Part shown: piece after piece, positions 59,094 to 64,000 of the stretch
How positions within the stretch are numbered: the stretch's first letter is position 1
How the letters are laid out: each line of letters opens with the position of its first letter
Assembly (NCBI RefSeq): GCF_900091315.1
Contig: NZ_FLSP01000026.1
Span: forward strand, 30,350 to 94,349
Source: Streptomyces sp. DI166
GTDB lineage: Bacteria > Actinomycetota > Actinomycetes > Streptomycetales > Streptomycetaceae
Reading direction: 5' to 3'
DNA: 64,000 nt
The notes under the pieces: generated by a model
Seen by the model: only the letters and a program-made list of their open reading frames with translations
The model's database searches: none
What the model was told of the DNA's origin: nothing
Program-made: the position numbers and the translations under genes

Positions 59094-59110
59094 CCTGATG
59101 GTCCGTCAGA
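59094..59110. promoter_or_regulatory. CCTGAT-N5-GTCAGA inverted repeat, second copy of the acyl-CoA operator
   Basis: Same 6-5-6 layout as 39429-39445, 43 bases upstream of the nitronate monooxygenase start. Confidence 0.5.
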
Positions 59111-59156
59111 TTCGTTCGGTCCGATCCCGGTGGTTGACACACCTCCCGCCTGACAG

Positions 59157-59197
59157 GAAAGTTTCAGCGCGCAAGGTGATCCCGGAAAGATACTTTC
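59157..59197. promoter_or_regulatory. two GAAAG/CTTTC palindromes upstream of the serine hydrolase gene
   Basis: GAAA-G-TTTC at 59157-59165 and GAAAG-ATA-CTTTC at 59185-59197 have centres 30 bases apart, about three helical turns. The pattern resembles MurR/RpiR-type sites at muropeptide-linked genes. A TTGACA box lies at 59134-59139. Confidence 0.5.
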
Positions 59198-59222
59198 AGG
59201 CGGACTCGCGGGAGGAACCTCG

Positions 59223-60992
59223 ATGACCGACGACAGACGCGGCCTGACCCGGCGTCAACTGACCCGAAGAGCACTGGCCCTCGGCGGCGCCCTGGCCGTC
59301 GCCCCCTTCCCGGCGGGCCCGGCCGCGGCAGCGCCCTCCGACGGCCGCCGCACCCTGCGGTACGGCTCCCCGGAGCGTGCCGGACTCCTCCCGGCGCACC
59401 TGCGGCAACTCGTCACCGACGCGGAGGCGTTCCTCGGCCCCTCCCCCGCCCACCCCTGGTACGCGGGCGCCGTGCTGCTCGCCGGGCGGGGCGGCACCGT
59501 GGCACTGCACGAGCCCATCGGCATGGCGGTGCGCTACTCGGCGTACGACGAGAGGACCGACACGGGCGTCGAGTTCCCGGCCGACCGGCAGATCCCGATG
59601 GCCAGGGACACCGTGTTCGACCTGGCGTCGGTGTCCAAGCTGTTCACCTCGATCCTCGCCGTGCAGCAGATCGAGCGGGGAGCGCTGGGGCTGGAGGCGA
59701 CGGTCGCCTCGTATCTGCCGGAGTTCGGCGCGGCGGGCAAACAGGACATGACTGTCCGTCAACTGCTCACCCACACCTCCGGGTTCCGCGCCTGGATCCC
59801 GCTCTACAACGCGCCCACCCACGAGGAGAAGCTCCAGCTCATCTGGAACGAGGCCCCGCTGAACCCGCCGGGCAGCCGCTACCTCTACTCCGACCTCAAC
59901 CTGATCTCGCTCCAACTGGTCCTGGAGAAGGTCACCGGCCGCCCGCTGGACGCCCTGCTCCACGAGGAGATCACCGGCCCGCTCGGCATGGACCGCACCC
60001 GCTACAACCCGCCCGCGTCCTGGAAGCCCCGGATCGCGGCCACCGAGGACGCCCGCAAACCCTGGTCCGGGCTGGACCGGGGTCTGGTGTGGGGCGAGGT
60101 GCACGACGAGAACGCCTTCGGTCTCGGCGGCGTCGCCGGACACGCGGGCGTCTTCTCCTGCGCCTGGGATCTCGCGGTGCTCGGCCGGACCCTGCTCAAC
60201 GGCGGCGCGTACGGCAGGACGCGGATCCTCGAACCGGGCTCGGTGGAGCTGATGTTCACCGACTTCAACACCGACTTCCCCGGCGACGAGCACGGTCTGG
60301 GCTTCGAGCTCTACCAGCACTGGTACATGGGCGCGATGGCGACCCCGCGCACGGCGGGTCACACCGGCTTCACCGGCACCTCGCTGGTCCTCGACCCGAC
60401 CACCGACTCCTTCCTGGTGGTGCTCGGCAACTCGGTGCACCCGGTGCGCAGTTGGCGCTCGGGGTCGGCGCCCCGGGTGGCCACCGCCAACCAACTCGCC
60501 CGAGCCGTACCGGTCCGCCCGCGACACGGCCGTACGGCCTGGTTCTCCGGTATGGCGGGCTCCGCGACGGCCACACTCGCGCTCCCCTCCCTGGACACCT
60601 CGGCGGGCGGCGCCCGGCTGCGCTGCTCGCTGTGGTGGGACACCGAGCCCCAGGCCGACGTGCTCGCCCTGGAGGCGTCCACGGACGACGGGGCGACCTG
60701 GCAGCCGGTGCCCTTCACGACCGACCGCCCCGGCGAACCGCCACAGGAACGCCCCGCGGGCACGGTCACCGGCTGGTCGGGCCGCGTATGGCACCGGGTG
60801 ACCGCCGACCTGCCGCCCGCCCGGAGTGTCGTCCTGCGCTGGCGGTACGCCACGGACCGCCTCTACGTGGGCCGGGGCGCGTACGTCGACGGGCTGCGGG
60901 TGCGGACCCCGCGCCGGGTCCTGTTCGACGAGTCCCGCCCGAAGGACGCGGCACGGATCTCGGCGTCGGGCTGGACGGCATCCGGCGACTGA
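59223..60992 (+). CDS. exported serine hydrolase (beta-lactamase/PBP4-like) with C-terminal beta domain
   Basis: The 589-residue protein is probably exported by the Tat path (LTRRQLTRRALALGGALAV near the N terminus). The class C beta-lactamase/DD-peptidase core shows SxxK as Ser136-V-S-Lys139, the YxN motif YSDLN, and the third-motif region HTGFTGTS. The last 150 or so residues form a beta-sandwich (WFSGMAGSATATLAL, STDDGATWQPVPF) that may bind carbohydrate or the wall. GGGAGG precedes ATG 59223. A tandem pair of GAAAG/CTTTC palindromes upstream hints at muropeptide-linked control. Actual beta-lactam resistance cannot be inferred. Confidence 0.85.
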   Translation: MTDDRRGLTRRQLTRRALALGGALAVAPFPAGPAAAAPSDGRRTLRYGSPERAGLLPAHLRQLVTDAEAFLGPSPAHPWYAGAVLLAGRGGTVALHEPIGMAVRYSAYDERTDTGVEFPADRQIPMARDTVFDLASVSKLFTSILAVQQIERGALGLEATVASYLPEFGAAGKQDMTVRQLLTHTSGFRAWIPLYNAPTHEEKLQLIWNEAPLNPPGSRYLYSDLNLISLQLVLEKVTGRPLDALLHEEITGPLGMDRTRYNPPASWKPRIAATEDARKPWSGLDRGLVWGEVHDENAFGLGGVAGHAGVFSCAWDLAVLGRTLLNGGAYGRTRILEPGSVELMFTDFNTDFPGDEHGLGFELYQHWYMGAMATPRTAGHTGFTGTSLVLDPTTDSFLVVLGNSVHPVRSWRSGSAPRVATANQLARAVPVRPRHGRTAWFSGMAGSATATLALPSLDTSAGGARLRCSLWWDTEPQADVLALEASTDDGATWQPVPFTTDRPGEPPQERPAGTVTGWSGRVWHRVTADLPPARSVVLRWRYATDRLYVGRGAYVDGLRVRTPRRVLFDESRPKDAARISASGWTASGD

Positions 60993-61044
60993 CCGGTGCC
61001 CGGGGTTAATTCACCTGCCGCCGGGCGCAACCCTGGCTACAGTT

Positions 61045-61121
61045 GCCGTTGTTCAGGTGCGCAGGTTGCGGCTACTTCGCCTCTCAAGCGGGTAACGCGG
61101 GTTCGAATCCCGCCACCGGCG
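61045..61121 (+). tRNA. tRNA-like sequence, probably a decayed tRNA or attachment-site remnant
   Basis: The 3' half is excellent: a T-arm GCGGG-TTCGAAT-CCCGC at 61097-61113, then CACCGGC and G. The 7-base 5' segment GCCGTTG (61045-61051) pairs with CACCGGC except at one position, giving a 77-base span. A possible anticodon stem-loop TTCGC-CTCTCAA-GCGGG (anticodon CTC, Glu) fits only with a D-arm about 5 bases too long. No CCA is encoded. Minus-strand translation gives the WRDSNPR-type string known from spurious frames across tRNA genes, which supports tRNA origin. I judge it non-functional or partial. Confidence 0.4.
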
Positions 61122-61133
61122 CTCGCGCCGGTG
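61114..61133. terminator. hairpin at the end of the tRNA-like sequence
   Basis: CACCGGCGC (61114-61122) pairs perfectly with GCGCCGGTG (61125-61133) across a 2-base loop. It overlaps the acceptor strand of the tRNA-like element. Confidence 0.55.
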
Positions 61134-61260
61134 TCGTCCAGCGGCCCAGGACGCCTTACAGTGCGCCGCCGCCGCCGTCCTCGATCTCTGAACACCTTGG
61201 CAGGAGAGCCGCCCACCGGCTGGAGAAGCCAGCGGGCGGCTGCGCCTGTGTCCGTGCCCT

Positions 61261-61476
61261 TCAGGCCTCCCACGTCTCCGGGCCACCGCCCTGCCAGTCG
61301 ATCAGCGCGGACTGCACGACGTCCATCTCGTCCCAGTCCTGCAGCCCCGCCTCCTGGACGAAGGCCACGACGTCGAGCGGCCGGTAGGCGATGCCGACGA
61401 AGCGGCCGCCGATCCGGACGCGTCGGCCGCCGTCCGGGGCGGGCGGGAGGACTGCGACGGGGCGATCGGTGGCCAT
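61261..61476 (-). CDS. small conserved protein (71 residues)
   Basis: The frame reads VRIGGRFVGIAYRPLDVVAFVQEAGLQDWDEMDVVQSALIDWQGGGPETW (positions about 19-69), an acidic helix-rich protein with no signal or membrane segment. I do not recognise a named family, but the composition and codon use fit a real streptomycete gene. It lies 72 bases downstream of the oxidoreductase gene on the same strand. Confidence 0.6.
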   Translation of the reverse strand: MATDRPVAVLPPAPDGGRRVRIGGRFVGIAYRPLDVVAFVQEAGLQDWDEMDVVQSALIDWQGGGPETWEA

Positions 61477-61548
61477 GCGCCCAGCCTGCCCGCGGGGCGG
61501 GCCGGGCGCACGAGATGGTGCTCCGGTCGAAGGCGGGGAGCGCCGGGC

Positions 61549-63126
61549 TCAGGCCCCGGCCCGCTCCAGTACGGCCATCGCCGCGTTGTGGCCGGGGACG
61601 CCGCTGACCCCGCCGCCGCGTACCGCGCCCGCGCCGCACAGCAGGACGTTGGGGTGCTCCGTCTCCACGCCCCAGCGGCCGGTGCCCTCCTGGGCGTGGG
61701 GCCAGGACAGGTCGCGGTGGAAGATGTTGCCGCCGGGCAGGCGCAGGTCGCGCTCCAGGTCGAGGGGGGTCTTCGCCTCGATGCACGGGCGGCCCTCGGC
61801 GTCCGTGGCCAGACAGTCCGCGAGGGGTTCGGCCAGATGGGCGTCGAGCTGGGCGAGGGTGGACTTCAGGAGTTCCTCGCGTACGGCGTCGTTGTCCCGG
61901 TCGAAGAGCCGGGCGGGGGTGTGCAGGCCGAAGAGGGTGAGGGTCTGGTAGCCGCGCTCGACGAGGTCGGGGCCGAGGATCGTCGGGTCGGTGAGGGAGT
62001 GGCAGTAGATCTCCGAGGGCGGCGCGGTGGGCAGCTCACCGGCGGCGGCCTGGGCGTGGGCGGTGGCGAGCTGCTGGTAGCCCTCGGCGATGTGGAAGGT
62101 CCCGGAGAACGCCTCGCGCGGGTCGACGGAGGTGTCGCGGAGCCTGGGCAGCCGCTTGAGCAGCATGTTCACCTTCAACTGGGCGCCCTCGGCGGGGTCC
62201 GGCGCGGTGGCCCCGGTCAGGGCGGCCAGTTCCTGCGGGGAGGCGTTGACCAGGACGTGCCGGGCGGCGGCGACGCCCTCGCCGTCGGCGGTGCGGTAGG
62301 TGACCTCGGCCGTGGTGCCGTCGGTGGCGATACGGACCGCCTCGTGGCCGGTGACGATCTCGGCGCCCGCCGCTCGGGCCGCCGCGGCGAGGGCGTCGGT
62401 GAGGGCGCCCATGCCGCCGACGGGCACGTCCCAGTCCCCGGTGCCGCCACCGATGACGTGGTAGAGGAAGCAGCGGTTCTGCTTCAGGGAAGGGTCGTGG
62501 GCGTCGGCGAAGGTGCCGATGAGCGCGTCGGTGAGGACGACGCCGCGTACGGTGTCGTCCGCGAAGCGGTCCTCGATCGCGACACCGATGGGCTCCTCGA
62601 ACAGCAGCCGCCAGGCCTCCTCGTCGTCGACGCGGCGCCGCAGCTCCTCCCGGCCGGGCAGCGGTTCGGTGAGCGTCGGGAAGACCCGCTGGGCGACCTG
62701 TCCGGTCAGCCCGTAGAAGCGCTGCCAGGCCGCGTACTCGCGCTCCCCGCCGGTCAGCCTCGCGAACGCCTCCCGGGTGCGTCGCTCGCCGCCGCCCACC
62801 AGCAGCCCGGTGGCCCGGCCGTCCCGCTCGACGGGGGTGTACGAGGAGATGGTGCGGGCGCGGACCCGGAAGGTCAGGCCCAGGTCCCGCACGATCTTCT
62901 TGGGCAGCAGGCTGACCAGGTAGGAGTACCGCGACAGCCGGGCGTCGACGCCCTCGAACGGCCGCGTGGAGATCGCGGCCCCGCCGGTCCGGTCCAGCCG
63001 CTCCAGCACGAGCACCGACTGCCCGGCCCGCGCCAGATAGGCGGCGGCGACCAGACCGTTGTGGCCGCCTCCGACGATGACGGCGTCGTACGCGCGATGT
63101 CCCGGGTGTCCCTCGTGTGCAGGCAT
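61549..63126 (-). CDS. phytoene desaturase-family FAD-dependent oxidoreductase
   Basis: The 525-residue flavoprotein begins YDAVIVGGGHNGLVAAAYLARAGQSVLVLERLDRTGGAAIS, the dinucleotide-binding fold and GG motif of the CrtI/phytoene desaturase and amine-oxidase family. The C-terminal FAD-binding segment is PNVLLCGAGAVRGGGVSGVPGHNAAMAVLE. No crtB, crtE or other carotenoid genes are adjacent, so a carotenoid role is doubtful. Related actinobacterial enzymes of this class are often uncharacterised. ATG 63126 is preferred to the in-frame upstream start at 63141. Confidence 0.85.
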   Translation of the reverse strand: MPAHEGHPGHRAYDAVIVGGGHNGLVAAAYLARAGQSVLVLERLDRTGGAAISTRPFEGVDARLSRYSYLVSLLPKKIVRDLGLTFRVRARTISSYTPVERDGRATGLLVGGGERRTREAFARLTGGEREYAAWQRFYGLTGQVAQRVFPTLTEPLPGREELRRRVDDEEAWRLLFEEPIGVAIEDRFADDTVRGVVLTDALIGTFADAHDPSLKQNRCFLYHVIGGGTGDWDVPVGGMGALTDALAAAARAAGAEIVTGHEAVRIATDGTTAEVTYRTADGEGVAAARHVLVNASPQELAALTGATAPDPAEGAQLKVNMLLKRLPRLRDTSVDPREAFSGTFHIAEGYQQLATAHAQAAAGELPTAPPSEIYCHSLTDPTILGPDLVERGYQTLTLFGLHTPARLFDRDNDAVREELLKSTLAQLDAHLAEPLADCLATDAEGRPCIEAKTPLDLERDLRLPGGNIFHRDLSWPHAQEGTGRWGVETEHPNVLLCGAGAVRGGGVSGVPGHNAAMAVLERAGA

Positions 63127-63199
63127 GCCTCTTGGTAACACGGGATGATCTAGGTCGGCCAGGGCTGGGCAGCGATCAGGTTCCGCCGGCCGGGCGCCT

Positions 63200-64000
63200 T
63201 CAGCGTCCGCCCGTCGTCCCCTGCCGGCGTAGCGCCGCGACCCTGCGGTACAGGTCGGCCGCCTCTGCTGCGTGGCCGAGTTGTTCCAGGCAGTGGGCCT
63301 CGTCGTTGCGGCTGGCGAGGGTGTCGGGGTGGGCGGGGCCGAGGACGCGTTCGCGGGCGGTGGCGACCCTGCGGTACTCGGTGAGCGCGTCGGGCCAGCG
63401 TCCCAGCCAGCCGAGGGCGACGGCCACCTCGCGGCGGCTGACGAGGGCGTCGGCGTGGTCGGGGCCCAGGACGCGTTCGCGGATCGCGCAGACGTCGCGG
63501 GACTCGGCGAGGGCCTCCTCCCAGCGGCCGAGGCGGCCCAGGTTGACGCCGAGTCCGTGGCGGGCGCGCAGGGTCTCGGGGTGGGTGGGGCCGTGTGCCC
63601 GGGTGCGGTCCTCGATCAGCGCGCGGTACACCCGCAGCGCCTCCGTGCTGCGGCCGAGGCGGCCCAGGCTGATGCCGACCTCGTAGCGGGCGGCGAGGGT
63701 GTCGGCGTGGTCGGGGCCGAGGGCCCGGGCGCGTGCCTCTGCGACCTCCTGGTAGGTGCGCAGGGCCTCCGCCCAGCGGCCCAACTGGCCGAGTGCGTAG
63801 GCCACTTCGTAGCGGGTGACGAGGGTTTCCGGGTGGTCGGGGCCGAGCACCCGGGTGCGGGCGGCGGCGACCTCGCAGGCCATGCGGTAGGAGTCCTCCA
63901 GCCGGCCGAGCCTGCTGAGGTTGAAGGCCAGGTTGTGGCGGCAGCGCAGGGTGTCGGGATGGTCGGGGCCCATGGTGCGCTCGCGGGCGGCGAGCACGGA
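63200..64000 (-). CDS. tetratricopeptide-repeat protein, N-terminal part beyond the window
   Basis: At least six kinesin-light-chain-type TPR units of 42 residues are visible, each with RxRVLGPDHPDTLxxRxxxAxxLxxLGR (consensus). The frame is still open at the right edge, so the gene continues outside. In streptomycetes such repeats usually form the C terminus of NB-ARC or AAA-type signalling ATPases, so a nucleotide-binding domain upstream is likely. The near-perfect 126-base periodicity is a DNA repeat too. Confidence 0.88.
   Translation of the reverse strand, partial: SVLAARERTMGPDHPDTLRCRHNLAFNLSRLGRLEDSYRMACEVAAARTRVLGPDHPETLVTRYEVAYALGQLGRWAEALRTYQEVAEARARALGPDHADTLAARYEVGISLGRLGRSTEALRVYRALIEDRTRAHGPTHPETLRARHGLGVNLGRLGRWEEALAESRDVCAIRERVLGPDHADALVSRREVAVALGWLGRWPDALTEYRRVATARERVLGPAHPDTLASRNDEAHCLEQLGHAAEAADLYRRVAALRRQGTTGGR

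Noticed and set aside
61045..61121. A functional tRNA-Glu gene
   Set aside because: The D-arm is about 5 bases too long and the acceptor has a mismatch, so I list it only as tRNA-like.
63200..64000. A CRISPR array or tandem DNA repeat element
   Set aside because: The 126-base periodicity is explained by TPR protein repeats with diverged codons.

Overview
The window is high-GC actinobacterial DNA, almost certainly from a Streptomyces chromosome. Lineage markers are a long chaplin, an SsgA-like protein, an NsdA-type regulator, a DUF397 protein, SpoIIE-type phosphatase signalling, a rare TTA (bldA) codon, and three short Cys-ending leader peptides of the kind found upstream of streptomycete sulfur genes. 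Genes are dense, often translationally coupled, and lie on both strands. I saw no CRISPR array, rRNA operon, complete insertion sequence or prophage.

Layout. 1-4.7 kb: truncated LysR regulator, DinB-like protein, adenosine deaminase, VOC protein, a PNPOx-like protein and a secreted sphingomyelinase. 4.7-11.3 kb: a sulfonate-sulfur locus. SsuE-type FMN reductase and a collapsed GNAT/substrate-binding-protein remnant lie on the minus strand; a winged-helix regulator, an SfnB/DszC-like flavin monooxygenase and ssuA-ssuB-ssuC lie on the plus strand. The three transcription units each begin with a short leader peptide sharing an R-x-H-[IV]-D-F core and a Cys-containing end. 11.4-19.2 kb: SPW-repeat protein, phosphotransferase, nucleoside deaminase, a very large c-di-GMP enzyme (membrane-GAF/PAS-GGDEF-EAL) fused in frame to a PLP-dependent alpha-oxoamine synthase and coupled to a methyltransferase, then a sortase-anchored chaplin. 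19.4-33.8 kb: secreted S33 peptidase, MarR regulator with divergent thioesterase, arginine deiminase plus antiporter, a baeRF-like protein, SsgA-like protein, SpoIIE phosphatase, NsdA-like regulator, a TTA-containing phosphotransferase and a secreted amidase.

34-41 kb: universal stress protein, DUF397 protein and a tightly coupled acyl-CoA catabolic operon (crotonase, OB-fold/zinc-ribbon protein, two thiolase-like proteins) divergent from an acyl-CoA synthetase. 41-51.5 kb: a frameshifted LuxR/LAL regulator, an MFS exporter with a coupled membrane protein, and a run of small stress-type membrane proteins (DUF2252, HdeD-like, SHOCT, DUF7144-like), then an LtaS-like sulfatase. 51.5-64 kb: a broken alpha/beta hydrolase, two further acyl-CoA ligases, a secreted penicillin-acylase-type Ntn hydrolase, nitronate monooxygenase, a secreted serine hydrolase, a tRNA-like remnant, a phytoene-desaturase-type oxidoreductase and a truncated TPR protein.

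How the genes work together. The clearest coordinated units are sulfur-starvation acquisition of organosulfonates (uptake, reduced flavin supply, desulfonation, leader-peptide control), fatty or aromatic acyl-CoA catabolism under what look like shared TetR-type operators, and development/cell-surface functions. The most unusual element is the c-di-GMP/alpha-oxoamine synthase fusion. A repeated TCACCC-N5-GGGTGA inverted repeat also recurs across the stress-membrane cluster. Three loci are damaged (the GNAT/SBP remnant, the LuxR regulator and the hydrolase); these could be true decay or assembly error.
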